The notes under the pieces: generated by a model
What the model was told of the DNA's origin: nothing
Databases searched by the model: none
The model's input: the letters and a program-made list of their open reading frames with translations, nothing else
Shown here: piece by piece, positions 1 through 7,963 of the stretch
Layout: each line of letters starts with the position of its first letter
Position numbering within the stretch: the stretch's first letter is position 1
Program-made: the position numbers and the translations under genes
Assembly: GCA_964593865.1 (NCBI GenBank)
Contig: CAZQKE010000006.1
Span: 1 to 27,564, forward strand
Origin: CAZQKE01 sp964593865
Lineage (GTDB): Bacteria; Chloroflexota; Anaerolineae; JAAYZQ01
Length of the DNA: 27,564 nucleotides
Reading direction: 5' to 3'

Positions 1-1
1 C

Positions 2-430
2 TGCGGGCGGCTGAATGAACACGGCCTGCACATCAAAAGCTACTGGGATGGCGACGAAACGGTAGCCACCTTTACGCCCAAACCCTACCACACCGCCATC
101 CCCGGCTACGTCTACGGCGGGCTGATCGCCTCCCTCATTGACTGCCACAGCACCGGCAGCGCGGCAGCCGCCGTCTACCGCGCCCAGGGACGGCCGATGG
201 ATAGCGACCCGCCCCTGCGCTTCGTGACCGCTTCCCTCCACGTGGACTACCTCCGACCGACACCCATTGAGGGGCCGCTGGAGCTGCGCTCCCAGATCAA
301 AGAGATCAAAGGGCGCAAAGTCGTCGTCACCACCACCCTCTCGGTCCACGGCCAGGTCTGCGCCCGTGGGGAAGTCGTCGCCGTGCAGATGCCGGAGCAT
401 CTGCTGCCCAAACGTGACGGAGAGGATTGA
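2..430 (+). CDS. PaaI-type hotdog-fold thioesterase, 5' partial
   Basis: The reading frame is open from base 2 to the TGA at 428-430, giving 142 C-terminal residues; the start lies outside the window. The segment GYVYGGLIASLIDCHSTG resembles the glycine-rich helix-start motif of PaaI/YbgC-type hotdog thioesterases, where the usual pattern is HGG..A.LLD. It is followed by beta-strand-rich sequence such as ASLHVDYLRPTPIEGPLEL, matching the strand that lines the acyl-CoA pocket. The family hydrolyses acyl-CoA or aryl-CoA thioesters in the cytoplasm. The true substrate cannot be read from the sequence. The stop is only 3 bases before the rsgA start, so the two are probably co-transcribed and may be translationally coupled. 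The family is fairly certain; the specific function is not. Confidence 0.75.
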   Translation, partial: CGRLNEHGLHIKSYWDGDETVATFTPKPYHTAIPGYVYGGLIASLIDCHSTGSAAAAVYRAQGRPMDSDPPLRFVTASLHVDYLRPTPIEGPLELRSQIKEIKGRKVVVTTTLSVHGQVCARGEVVAVQMPEHLLPKRDGED

Positions 431-433
431 GCA

Positions 434-1351
434 TTGGCCGAGCTGCGCAACGGCATCGTCATCCAGGCCCGCAGTGGACGCCATCGCGTCCTGGATGAGG
501 AGCGCGGCGAACTGGTCACCTGCTTTGTGCGAGGCAGGCTCAAAAAACGGCGGCTCCGCACCGACCTGGTCGCCACCGGCGACCGCGTCCGCTGGCATCC
601 TACCCGACCCGGTCGGGGCGTCATAGAAGAGGTGCTGGAACGTCGTTCCAAGCTGAGCCGCCTGCGCCCCGGACCGGGGCGCACCCCCTTTGAACATGTC
701 ATCGTCGCCAACCCCGACCAAGCGGTGTTCATCCTGGCCGTGCGGAACCCGACCCCCAACTTTCGCCTGCTGGATCGGCTCCTGGTCATTGCCGAAAACA
801 ACGACCTGCCGGCCATCATCTGTGCCAACAAAATAGATCTGCTGGACGACGTAGGGCAAGCCCAGGCTCAATTCGGCCTCTATGACGAGATCGGCTACTC
901 CGTGCTCTACACCAGCGCGCACACCGGTCAGGGCGTCGCCGAACTGCGGGCGCGGCTGCAAGGCCGCCTGAGCGTCCTTTCGGGGCCTTCGGGCGTGGGC
1001 AAAAGCAGCCTGCTCAACGCCGTCCAACCCGACCTGGGGCTGGCGGTGCAGGCCGTCAGCCGGGCGACGGGCAAAGGCCGCCATACCACCGTCGGCGTGC
1101 GCCTCTTCCCCCTGGAAGGCGGCGGTTTTGTGGCCGATACGCCCGGCCTGCGCGAAGTCGGCTTCTTTGACATTGCACCGGAAGAACTGGCCTGGCACTT
1201 TGTGGAAATGCGGCCCTACCTGAGCGATTGTCGCTTTTCCAGCTGCACCCACACCCACGAACCGGATTGCGCCGTCAAGGCCGCCGTCGCCGAAGGCGCC
1301 ATCCACCCCGCCCGCTACGAAAGCTACTGTCGGCTGCTGGCGGGGGAATGA
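434..1351 (+). CDS. rsgA: Ribosome small-subunit-dependent GTPase RsgA
   Basis: RsgA is a circularly permuted GTPase that checks late maturation of the 30S ribosomal subunit. The 305-residue product has an N-terminal OB-fold (about residues 1-75). GTPase motifs follow in permuted order: G4 NKID at 132-135, the G1 P-loop GPSGVGKS at 184-191 and G3 DTPG at 235-238. The C-terminal zinc domain shows C266-x4-C271-x-H273-x5-C279, the family ligand pattern. Length is typical of the family. The start is TTG at 434, chosen because GGAGAGG lies a few bases upstream and the N-terminus then aligns with the OB-fold; no ATG fits. It follows the thioesterase by 3 bases and precedes the sigma-factor gene by 14, so it belongs to the same operon. 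Confidence 0.96.
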   Translation: MAELRNGIVIQARSGRHRVLDEERGELVTCFVRGRLKKRRLRTDLVATGDRVRWHPTRPGRGVIEEVLERRSKLSRLRPGPGRTPFEHVIVANPDQAVFILAVRNPTPNFRLLDRLLVIAENNDLPAIICANKIDLLDDVGQAQAQFGLYDEIGYSVLYTSAHTGQGVAELRARLQGRLSVLSGPSGVGKSSLLNAVQPDLGLAVQAVSRATGKGRHTTVGVRLFPLEGGGFVADTPGLREVGFFDIAPEELAWHFVEMRPYLSDCRFSSCTHTHEPDCAVKAAVAEGAIHPARYESYCRLLAGE

Positions 1352-1365
1352 GGGAGAGTCTCACC

Positions 1366-1956
1366 ATGGACGAGCAATCGCTCATCGCCTCCGCCCGGAA
1401 AGGCGATGTGCGAGCTTTCAACCAACTGGTCCTGCTCTACCAGAGCCTGGCCTACAACGTCGCCTACCGCATCCTGGACGATGCAGAGGCCGCCGCCGAT
1501 GCAACCCAGGACGCCTTCCTTTCGGCCTATCGGGCCATGCCCCGCTTTCGCGGCGGCTCCTTCAAAGCCTGGCTCCTGCGCATCGTCACCAACGCCTGCT
1601 ACGACCAGTTGCGGAAAAAGAAACGCCGTCCCACCCAATCCCTCGACGACCTGCCGATGGAGGCGGACCACACCATGCACCTGCGCGATCCGGCAGAACA
1701 ACCGGACGAATACGCCGAACGCCGCGACCTGAACCGCCTGCTCCAGGAGGCCATCGGGCGGCTGCCGCCGGAGCAGCGGGTGGTCCTGGTACTCTCCGAT
1801 GTGCAGGGCCTCAACTACAAAGAGATCGCCCAGGCCACAGGATTGGCCCTGGGCACGGTCAAATCGCGGCTGAGCCGGGCGCGGGCCAAACTGCGCGACG
1901 ATCTGGTACGGCAAGGGGAACTTTTGCCCGCCCGTTACCGTCTAAAATCTGGCTAG
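1366..1956 (+). CDS. ECF-family RNA polymerase sigma factor (RpoE/SigW-like)
   Basis: The 196-residue protein has the two-domain layout of group 4 (ECF) sigma factors. Sigma region 2 spans about residues 15-88, with the core-binding and -10-reading segment DATQDAFLSAYRAMPRF at 45-61. Sigma region 4 spans about 126-182, including the helix-turn-helix YKEIAQATGLALGTVKSRLS at 151-170. An acidic linker joins them and there is no region 1.1 or 3. The chosen start is ATG 1366, preceded by AGGGAGAG at 1351-1358 with good spacing. An in-frame ATG at 1348 overlaps the rsgA stop as ATGA and would add six residues. The zinc-finger anti-sigma gene directly downstream is the expected partner, so activity is probably released by an envelope signal. 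The regulon is unknown. Confidence 0.95.
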   Translation: MDEQSLIASARKGDVRAFNQLVLLYQSLAYNVAYRILDDAEAAADATQDAFLSAYRAMPRFRGGSFKAWLLRIVTNACYDQLRKKKRRPTQSLDDLPMEADHTMHLRDPAEQPDEYAERRDLNRLLQEAIGRLPPEQRVVLVLSDVQGLNYKEIAQATGLALGTVKSRLSRARAKLRDDLVRQGELLPARYRLKSG

Positions 1957-1960
1957 ATGC

Positions 1961-1987
1961 CCCTCCCACCGATTCCAGGCGGGAGGG
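1961..1987 (+). other. Stem-loop between sigma and anti-sigma genes
   Basis: CCCTCCC at 1961-1967 can pair with GGGAGGG at 1981-1987 across a 13-base loop, starting four bases after the sigma-factor stop. No T-run follows, so this is not a classical intrinsic terminator. It could reduce read-through and set the ratio of sigma to anti-sigma, or stabilise the upstream mRNA. That role is inferred. Confidence 0.4.
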
Positions 1988-2019
1988 TTGCCGGTGATTT
2001 TTGAGGAGAACCGAACCCC

Positions 2020-2880
2020 ATGGCTTGGCTGAAGCGGGGCAAGACAGAACACGAATACACTGCGGAGCGGCTGTCGGCCTACCTGGACGACGAACTTTCG
2101 CCCCAGGAGCGGGAACGGGTGGACCGCCACCTGGCCGCCTGCGCCGAATGCCGCTGGGACCTGGAAACCCTGCGCCAGACGGTGCAGTGGGTGCAGGAAC
2201 TGCCTTCCGTGCCCCTGCCCCGCGTCTTTACCCTGCCCGCCTCGGTCCAACCGGAACGCCGGGAACGCCGCCGTTGGGGGTTCGCGCCGGTGCTGCAAGG
2301 GGCCACCGCCCTGGTCGCTCTGCTGCTGGTCGTCGTCATGGCCGGGGACATGTTGTTGAGCACAATCCCCCTGGGGGATGCGTCCCCGGTCCCGGCGGTC
2401 CCCGTGGACGGCCGGGTGGAGGTGGGCATGGCCGCGACCCCGGCGGTGCGCGAGACGGCGGACATCGTGGCGTTGGAGGCCCCTCCCCCGACGGCAGAGA
2501 TGGAGCGGAGGATGGAAAAGGAAAGCATCCGCCTTGCCGTTGAGCCGACCGTCCCGGCGGAGGCTCCGCCCGTGGTGCAGGGGATTCCCCTCGCACCGGA
2601 AGAAGGCGCGGCTGCGGAAGCCCAACCCGCCGAACGTCCCCCCCTGCCGACGGCGACCATCTCGCCCACCGCGACCGTTTCGCCCACCGCGACGGCAGCC
2701 CTTGCCCAAGCCCAGCCCCCCGCCGCCGAAAGCGAACCCGCTGCGGGCGAGGCATCGGCCTCCCCCCACCTTTCTCCTCCTCCCAACCCTTTGCGCCCGG
2801 TCAAGATCGCCCTGGCCGTGATCCTGGTCGTGCTGCTCCCGCCGACCGTCGTCGTCACCCTCCGTCGGCGACGGAGCTAA
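2020..2880 (+). CDS. Membrane anti-sigma factor with zinc-finger (ZAS) domain
   Basis: This 286-residue protein starts with a cytoplasmic anti-sigma zinc-finger domain. Its ligand pattern H38-x3-C41-x2-C44 sits in HLAACAEC, preceded by the helix LSAYLDDELSPQERERVDRHL (18-38). A first membrane helix lies at about 91-114, just after a basic stretch, RRERRRW. A roughly 145-residue Ala/Pro/Glu-rich extracytoplasmic segment follows, containing the tandem repeat SPTATVSPTATA. A second hydrophobic helix lies at about 261-281 and the protein ends in RRRRS. The start at 2020 has GAGGAGAA at 2003-2010. By family knowledge it sequesters the ECF sigma factor encoded just upstream until an envelope signal triggers release. 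The second C-terminal membrane helix is not typical of short ZAS proteins and would put the C-terminus back in the cytoplasm. Confidence 0.9.
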   Translation: MAWLKRGKTEHEYTAERLSAYLDDELSPQERERVDRHLAACAECRWDLETLRQTVQWVQELPSVPLPRVFTLPASVQPERRERRRWGFAPVLQGATALVALLLVVVMAGDMLLSTIPLGDASPVPAVPVDGRVEVGMAATPAVRETADIVALEAPPPTAEMERRMEKESIRLAVEPTVPAEAPPVVQGIPLAPEEGAAAEAQPAERPPLPTATISPTATVSPTATAALAQAQPPAAESEPAAGEASASPHLSPPPNPLRPVKIALAVILVVLLPPTVVVTLRRRRS

Positions 2881-2984
2881 GGCAAACGCCTTCATCGTTC
2901 CCGGCGCAGAGATGCCGAAAGGGCGGAGGACAATCATGTAAATCACCCCCCGGTAAACTTGCGCCTTGCCCGGTCCCCTTCGTT

Positions 2985-3012
2985 TTGACCTGGTGCGACT
3001 CTATGGTATAAT
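2985..3012 (+). promoter_or_regulatory. Promoter for the glycosyltransferase gene (likely leaderless)
   Basis: TTGACC at 2985-2990 and TATAAT at 3007-3012 are separated by 16 bp. A start site about 7 bases after the -10 box falls on the GTG start codon at 3019, so the mRNA probably has no 5' leader. No ribosome-binding sequence could fit between the -10 box and the GTG. Confidence 0.8.
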
Positions 3013-3018
3013 GGCCGC

Positions 3019-4158
3019 GTGAAAGCAAGTGCAACCCAGGCGATCCACGTAGGGCTGAACGCCCATTTGCTACTGCTATCCGGCGGCTACCGTAGCGCGG
3101 GGATCACCTGGTACATTTATAACCTGATCCGTCATTTGCCCGAAGCCGATCCGGGGATTGCATACACCGTCTTTACCGCCGAGCGCGGTTGCACTTTTGA
3201 ACAAACGACCGTGCGGTGGTCTCGGTGGCCAACGTGGCATCCGCCGGTGCGCATCCTCTGGGAACAGGTCGTCCAGCCGAGGGCCGTCCGCCGGGCAGGG
3301 GTGGATCTGCTCCACGCACCGGCGTTTGTGGGGCCACTGCTCGGCTCCTGCCCTACCGTCGTAACCGTCCACGACCTGAGTTTCGTGCTCTACCCCCAAA
3401 ACTTTCGGGCAGGGAATCGGCTTTACTTGCGTACCATGACCCGCCTCTCCGTGCGACGGGCGCGGCGGCTGATCGCCGTTTCGGAAAGCACCAAACAGGA
3501 CCTGGTGCACTATTACCACCTTCCCCCGGAGCGGATTGATGTCGTGCCCAACGGCGTGGACGACCGCTTCCGGCCCTGGCCGGAAGCACAAGTGGCCGCC
3601 TTCCGCGCCGCGCGGGGCCTGCCGGAGCGGTTTCTGCTTTTTGTCGGCACGTTGGAGCCACGCAAAAACGTAGCCGGTTTGATCCGGGCCTATGCTCGCC
3701 TGCCGCAACCCCGTCCACCCCTGATGCTTGTCGGCGGCAAGGGCTGGCTTTATGACGAGATCTTTGCCCTTGTCGAATCGCTGGGACTGGGGGGAAAGGT
3801 GCATTTCGTAGGGTATGTCCCGGCGGAGGACCTACCCGGTTGGTACAATGCGGCCCACCTCTTCGTCTACCCTTCGCTCTACGAAGGGTTTGGGCTTCCC
3901 CCCCTGGAAGCGATGGCGTGCGGGACACCGGTCATTAGCTCTACGACCTCTTCCTTGCCGGAAGTGGTGGGCCGGGCCGGTTTATTGGTGGACCCCGGTG
4001 ATATTGAAGCGCTGGCGGAGGCGATGGACCGTCTGCTGAACGATGAGGATTTGCACGCTGCTCTGCGCACGGCAGGGCCGGAGCGGGCGGCGGCCTTTTC
4101 TTGGCGTGAAACGGCCCGCCGAACGGCGCTAGTCTATCGCCGGGCGTTGAGTGAGTGA
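3019..4158 (+). CDS. GT4-family (GT-B fold) glycosyltransferase
   Basis: The 379-residue protein is a retaining glycosyltransferase of the GT4 type, transferring a sugar from a nucleotide-sugar donor to a lipid-linked or glycan acceptor at the cytoplasmic membrane face. The N-terminal acceptor domain (about 8-195) includes TVVTVHDLSFVLYP at 113-126. The C-terminal donor domain begins near FLLFVGTLEPRKN (205-217), with R215 and K216 in the phosphate-binding position. It carries the EX7E signature from E289 to E297 (EGFGLPPLE), followed by CGTPVISS. No membrane helix is evident. The start is GTG 3019, lying only seven bases beyond a TATAAT box. The gene ends 12 bases before a polyprenyl sugar-phosphotransferase gene, pointing to exopolysaccharide or surface glycan assembly. 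Donor and acceptor are not identifiable. Confidence 0.92.
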   Translation: MKASATQAIHVGLNAHLLLLSGGYRSAGITWYIYNLIRHLPEADPGIAYTVFTAERGCTFEQTTVRWSRWPTWHPPVRILWEQVVQPRAVRRAGVDLLHAPAFVGPLLGSCPTVVTVHDLSFVLYPQNFRAGNRLYLRTMTRLSVRRARRLIAVSESTKQDLVHYYHLPPERIDVVPNGVDDRFRPWPEAQVAAFRAARGLPERFLLFVGTLEPRKNVAGLIRAYARLPQPRPPLMLVGGKGWLYDEIFALVESLGLGGKVHFVGYVPAEDLPGWYNAAHLFVYPSLYEGFGLPPLEAMACGTPVISSTTSSLPEVVGRAGLLVDPGDIEALAEAMDRLLNDEDLHAALRTAGPERAAAFSWRETARRTALVYRRALSE

Positions 4159-4170
4159 AGGGGCAACGGC

Positions 4171-5598
4171 GTGTTTGAGCGATACCAACGCTGGTCGTCC
4201 ATCGTCCTGGCGATCGGTGACCTGATCCTGATCAACGTCGCCTTTGTCATCGCTTATTGGCTGCGCTACAAGCTCCAATTGGTGGCGGCGGTAGACGAGG
4301 CATATTTCGTTCCTTACAAAGCCTTCATTCCGATCTCCCTAGCATTGACGGCCCTGCTCCTGATCATCTACAAGGTAAGCGGCGTATACAACCAACCGCG
4401 GGGGGCATCCCTTTTTGACGAGATCTTCCTCCTCCTGACCAGCACGGCAACCGGGATCATCCTCATCGTCTTTGTCATCGTCTTTTTCTTCCAACCGTTG
4501 TATTCCCGCCTGGTCTTTTTCTATGCCGGAATCTTGATCACCATCCTGCTGGGGCTGGCCCGCCTGGTCCGGCGCATCGTGCGCGACCGATTGCGACGGC
4601 GGGGGTTGGGGGTAGACCGTCTGCTCATCGTCGGCGCGGGCGAGGTAGGGCGAACCGTCATGCGCAACATTGTGGCCCATCCGGAGTTGGGCTACCACAT
4701 CGTCGGCTTTGTGGACGACGACCCCGAAAAAGGCCAAACCAACATCGGTCGCTTTCGGGCACTGGGTGGCACGGCCAACATCCCGCGTCTGGTGCGCGAA
4801 CTGGCGATCGACGAAGTGATCATCACCCTGCCGTGGATGTACCACCGCAAGATCGTGAGCATCATTGCCCAGTGCGAACGGGAACAGGTGCGGGTGCGCA
4901 TCGTGCCCGATATTTTCCAAATGACCCTCAGCAGCCTCGACGTGGAGGACCTGGGCGGCATTCCCATGATCGGCGTGCGCGATATTTCAATCAGCGGCAG
5001 CCAACTGTTCCTCAAGCGATCCATGGACGTCGCCATCTCCCTGTTGGGGTTGTTCCTGCTCCTGCCCCTCTTTGTCATCGTCGCCATTGCCATCCGCTTG
5101 GATTCGCCGGGGCCGGTCTTTTTCCGGCAGATCCGGGTGGGCAAAGGGGAAAAACTGTTTTCCCTCTACAAGTTCCGCTCCATGCGCGAAGGCGCAGAGG
5201 AAGAGCAGGAGAAGCTCATGGCACTGAACGAGGCAGATGGAGTTTTTTTCAAAATCCGCGACGATCCCCGCGTCACGCGGGTCGGGCGATTCCTGCGGCG
5301 GACCAGCATAGACGAATTGCCCCAACTCTTCAACGTCCTGATGGGACATATGAGCCTGGTCGGTCCTCGACCGGCCACTCCTGCCGAAGTGCAACGCTAC
5401 CAGCCCTGGCACAAGCGGCGGTTGGAAGTCGCCCCCGGCATTACCGGGCTGTGGCAGGTTTCAGGCCGGAGCCAACTTTCCTTTGATGAAATGGTTCTGC
5501 TAGACCTTTACTACATTGAAAACTGGTCGCCTTTGCTGGATGTCCAGATCATGCTGCGGACCATCCCCAAAGTGATCGTGGGCGAGGGGGCATACTGA
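4171..5598 (+). CDS. Polyprenyl-phosphate sugar-1-phosphate transferase (exopolysaccharide initiation)
   Basis: This 475-residue membrane protein matches the WbaP/WcaJ-type polyisoprenyl-phosphate hexose-1-phosphate transferases, which start lipid-linked glycan synthesis by loading the first sugar-phosphate onto undecaprenyl phosphate. Four N-terminal membrane helices lie at about 10-30, 53-72, 88-107 and 112-132. A Rossmann-like CoA-binding-type domain begins at LLIVGAGEVG (151-160). The catalytic bacterial sugar transferase domain starts with the re-entrant helix near 284-310. It then shows FRQIRVGK, YKFRSM, the catalytic D381-E382 pair in TSIDELPQLFNVL, and SLVGPRPATP and PGITGLWQVSGR. Length is normal for the full-size family. 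The start is GTG 4171, with AAGGGG nine bases upstream. It pairs with the preceding GT4 gene in one transcript. The sugar used cannot be told. Confidence 0.95.
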   Translation: MFERYQRWSSIVLAIGDLILINVAFVIAYWLRYKLQLVAAVDEAYFVPYKAFIPISLALTALLLIIYKVSGVYNQPRGASLFDEIFLLLTSTATGIILIVFVIVFFFQPLYSRLVFFYAGILITILLGLARLVRRIVRDRLRRRGLGVDRLLIVGAGEVGRTVMRNIVAHPELGYHIVGFVDDDPEKGQTNIGRFRALGGTANIPRLVRELAIDEVIITLPWMYHRKIVSIIAQCEREQVRVRIVPDIFQMTLSSLDVEDLGGIPMIGVRDISISGSQLFLKRSMDVAISLLGLFLLLPLFVIVAIAIRLDSPGPVFFRQIRVGKGEKLFSLYKFRSMREGAEEEQEKLMALNEADGVFFKIRDDPRVTRVGRFLRRTSIDELPQLFNVLMGHMSLVGPRPATPAEVQRYQPWHKRRLEVAPGITGLWQVSGRSQLSFDEMVLLDLYYIENWSPLLDVQIMLRTIPKVIVGEGAY

Positions 5599-5685
5599 TA
5601 ATGCCCTCGGCGGTATGGTCCGCAGACCCACAGTTTCGGAGATCATCCCCTTGGGGGTGAAGATAAATCTGAAGGAGGTGTCAAA

Positions 5686-6015
5686 ATGTGGCGATGTGAA
5701 GTTTGCGGTTATGTGTGGGATGGCGAGGAGGCCCCCGATGCGTGCCCCAAGTGTGGTGCCAAGAAGGAAAAGTTTGCCGAGATTGAGGATAAAGCCCAAG
5801 AACTGATCGAACGCTCCCGCTACACCAACGACCTGCACATGCAGCTGTTCACCCTCTTGGAACAGGTCCTGGACGTGGCGGAGGACGGCATTGACGACAA
5901 CCTGGACCCCGGCTGCGTCAAGATCTTCAAGAAAGCCGCCGAGCAAGCCGAAATCCTGCAACAATCCATCAAAGCCGAGCTGCAAGGGCATATGAAGAAA
6001 GGAAAATGGGGCTAA
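5686..6015 (+). CDS. Rubredoxin-like Fe(Cys)4 domain with C-terminal helical domain
   Basis: The 109-residue protein begins with a compact rubredoxin-type metal site: C4 and C7 in CEVCGYVW, then C20 and C23 in CPKCG. This is the desulforedoxin/rubrerythrin knuckle arrangement that binds one iron without sulfide. A predicted all-helical region at 34-105 follows, including SRYTNDLHMQLFTLLEQVLD and ending GHMKKGKWG. I recall similar rubredoxin-helical proteins in anaerobes, but the four-helix di-iron ligand set of a true rubrerythrin is not evident. The likely role is electron transfer or oxidative-stress protection in the cytoplasm, which is an inference. The start has an exceptionally strong ribosome-binding site, GAAGGAGGTG at 5671-5680. 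A strong terminator follows, so it is a monocistronic unit or the tail of the glycan transcript. Confidence 0.85.
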   Translation: MWRCEVCGYVWDGEEAPDACPKCGAKKEKFAEIEDKAQELIERSRYTNDLHMQLFTLLEQVLDVAEDGIDDNLDPGCVKIFKKAAEQAEILQQSIKAELQGHMKKGKWG

Positions 6016-6030
6016 GCGATCCCGGCCCCC

Positions 6031-6067
6031 AAAGCCCGTCCTCCGGTAGGACGGGCTTTTCTTTTCT
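6031..6067 (+). terminator. Rho-independent terminator after the rubredoxin-like gene
   Basis: A perfect 12-bp stem pairs AAAGCCCGTCCT (6031-6042) with AGGACGGGCTTT (6048-6059) around a five-base loop. It runs into a T-rich tail, TTCTTTTCTCT. Confidence 0.95.
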
Positions 6068-6142
6068 CTACGACCGACCCAAACAAGCGCATCACGGATT
6101 CCACACCGGGGGACGCACGGCGCACCAGCCGCCGTCCCATCG

Positions 6143-6171
6143 TTGTCAAGGGTGGGGAAACCTGGTATAAT
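6143..6171 (+). promoter_or_regulatory. Promoter for the HTH-M1 peptidase gene
   Basis: TTGTCA at 6143-6148 and TATAAT at 6166-6171 are separated by 17 bp. The predicted start near 6178 leaves a leader of about 33 bases before the ATG at 6211. The only ribosome-binding sequence there is weak, GGATCGGG. The stretch from 6068 to 6142 holds no recognisable element. Confidence 0.85.
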
Positions 6172-6210
6172 GAGCGGCGTTGTCCGGCAAACTATGGATT
6201 TGGATCGGGT

Positions 6211-7962
6211 ATGAGCGATTTTGGAGAACGCCTGCGCGCCCGCCGCGAGGAAAAGGAACTATCTCTGGACGATGTCGCCGCAGAGACCCGCATTCCCCTC
6301 GACTATTTGCGGGCGTTGGAAGAAGAAAACTTTGACGTTTTCACCAGTGACCTCCACGCCCGGGGCTTTATCCGCAACTACGCCTCCTTTCTGGGCCTGG
6401 AAGCCGACGAATTGGTGGCCGCCTACAACGAGCTGCGAGGGCAAGCCCATCCCAAAAAGGCGATCCTGCCCATCCCGCAGCCCGACGCCGCCCACCCCCG
6501 GTCCTCCACCCTGGGGTTGGATGCCCTGCTGGGGCTGGTCATCGTCGGCCTGCTGGCTTTGGGCCTTTATGCTTCCTACACCCGCCAGAACCATGTGGAG
6601 CCGACGCCCACCGTCGGCCCTACGCCGACGCCGACGGCCACCCCCCTGCCGGTCTACCAGGGCACGGCCTACACCCTGGATGTCTACTTGAACTATGCCG
6701 AACACAGCCTGCGCGTCCAGGAGCGGGTGGACTATACCAACGTCACCAGCGATACCTTGCCCGACCTGCTCCTCAGCGTGCATCCCAACCACTTTCGCAA
6801 CACCTTCACCCTGGAAGACATCAAGGTAGACATGGACGGCGAATGGGTCAAGCCGGAGATCTTTCCCCTGGATGTCACGCTGCGGGTGGAGCTGCCCCGC
6901 CCCCTCAAGGTCAACGAGCATGTGGCCTTGATGCTGGACTATTCCCTCAAGTTGCCCAAGATCAACCCCAACGAGGAATTCAGCGGCGGCGGTTTCGGCT
7001 ACTCCAAGCGGGCGGTGAGCCTGGGCAACTGGTACCCGGTCCTGGCCCCCTACGATCCGGAAGACGGTTGGTACAACCGCAACTACTACCCCGTCGGCGA
7101 TCCCTACGTCACCGAAGTCGCCGACTACGACGTGACCATCACCGCCACCCAAGGCGTGATCGTTGCCGGCACCGGTCTGGAAACCCGCGAAGGCAACCGT
7201 TGGCACTACAAAGCCGAAAAGGCCCGCTCCTTCGCCTTTGCCGCCAGCGACAAATACCAGGTCGCCACCGCCGAGGTGGACGGCATCACCGTCCATTCCT
7301 ACTATTTTCCCAACAACGAGGAAGCCGGGCAGGCGGCCCTTGATACGGCCCGTCAGGCGTTGGAACTGTTCGGCGAGCTATACGGCCCTTACCCCTACAA
7401 AGACTACCGCCTGGCCGAGACCGAATTTGCCGGGGGTATGGAGTTTTCGGGGCTGACCTTTTTGGGTGCGGTGTTTTATGACGAGTACGACGGCACGACC
7501 CGCACCCCCCTCATCCCTCTGACGGCCCACGAGGTCTCGCACCAGTGGTTCTACGGGCTGGTGGGCAACGACCAGGTGATCGAACCCTGGCTGGACGAGG
7601 CGGTCGCCGAGTACAGCGCGTACCTGTACTACGAACGCTACCTGCCCGACGACACCGACTGGTGGTGGTTCTATGCCGTGGACCAGTGGGCGCCTACGGG
7701 CAAGATCGATTCCATCATCTACGAATTCCGCGACAACCGCCAGTACATGGACGCCGTTTACCGGCGGGGCGCCCAGTTCATGCGCGACCTGCGGGAGACG
7801 ATGGGCGATCCGGCCTTTTTCGGCTTTCTGGCCGAATACCAACGCCGCTACGCTTACCGTCTGGCCACCTCCACCGACTTTTTCGCCCTGGTCCGGGAAT
7901 TCACCACCGCCGACCTGGTCCCCTTGCAGGAGGAATACTTCCGCCAGCGGATTGTGCCTTGA
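6211..7962 (+). CDS. RodZ-like HTH, membrane helix and extracellular M1-family metallopeptidase fusion
   Basis: The 583-residue protein joins parts normally found in separate proteins. Residues 3-72 form a RodZ/HTH_25-type helix-turn-helix (FGERLRARREEKELSLDDVA; TRIPLDYLRALEEENFD). A single membrane helix lies at about 103-122 and a Pro/Thr linker at 130-147. From about 150 the protein reads as an M1 gluzincin peptidase. It has a beta-rich N-domain, a GAMEN-like exopeptidase motif AGGMEF at 407-412, and the zinc site H440-E441-x-x-H444 with E463 in WLDEAVAEY. That gives the exact HEXXH-x18-E spacing of M1. All metal and catalytic residues look intact, so a zinc aminopeptidase outside the cell with a cytoplasmic DNA- or protein-binding domain is predicted. 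The long helical C-terminal domain of classic PepN is shortened. It is the first of three envelope enzymes in a row. Confidence 0.93.
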   Translation: MSDFGERLRARREEKELSLDDVAAETRIPLDYLRALEEENFDVFTSDLHARGFIRNYASFLGLEADELVAAYNELRGQAHPKKAILPIPQPDAAHPRSSTLGLDALLGLVIVGLLALGLYASYTRQNHVEPTPTVGPTPTPTATPLPVYQGTAYTLDVYLNYAEHSLRVQERVDYTNVTSDTLPDLLLSVHPNHFRNTFTLEDIKVDMDGEWVKPEIFPLDVTLRVELPRPLKVNEHVALMLDYSLKLPKINPNEEFSGGGFGYSKRAVSLGNWYPVLAPYDPEDGWYNRNYYPVGDPYVTEVADYDVTITATQGVIVAGTGLETREGNRWHYKAEKARSFAFAASDKYQVATAEVDGITVHSYYFPNNEEAGQAALDTARQALELFGELYGPYPYKDYRLAETEFAGGMEFSGLTFLGAVFYDEYDGTTRTPLIPLTAHEVSHQWFYGLVGNDQVIEPWLDEAVAEYSAYLYYERYLPDDTDWWWFYAVDQWAPTGKIDSIIYEFRDNRQYMDAVYRRGAQFMRDLRETMGDPAFFGFLAEYQRRYAYRLATSTDFFALVREFTTADLVPLQEEYFRQRIVP

Positions 7963-7963
7963 G

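Noticed and set aside
1942..2946. A 334-codon - strand frame opposite the anti-sigma gene
   Set aside because: Gly/Arg/His-rich shadow without a ribosome-binding site; the + strand has a clear ZAS domain.
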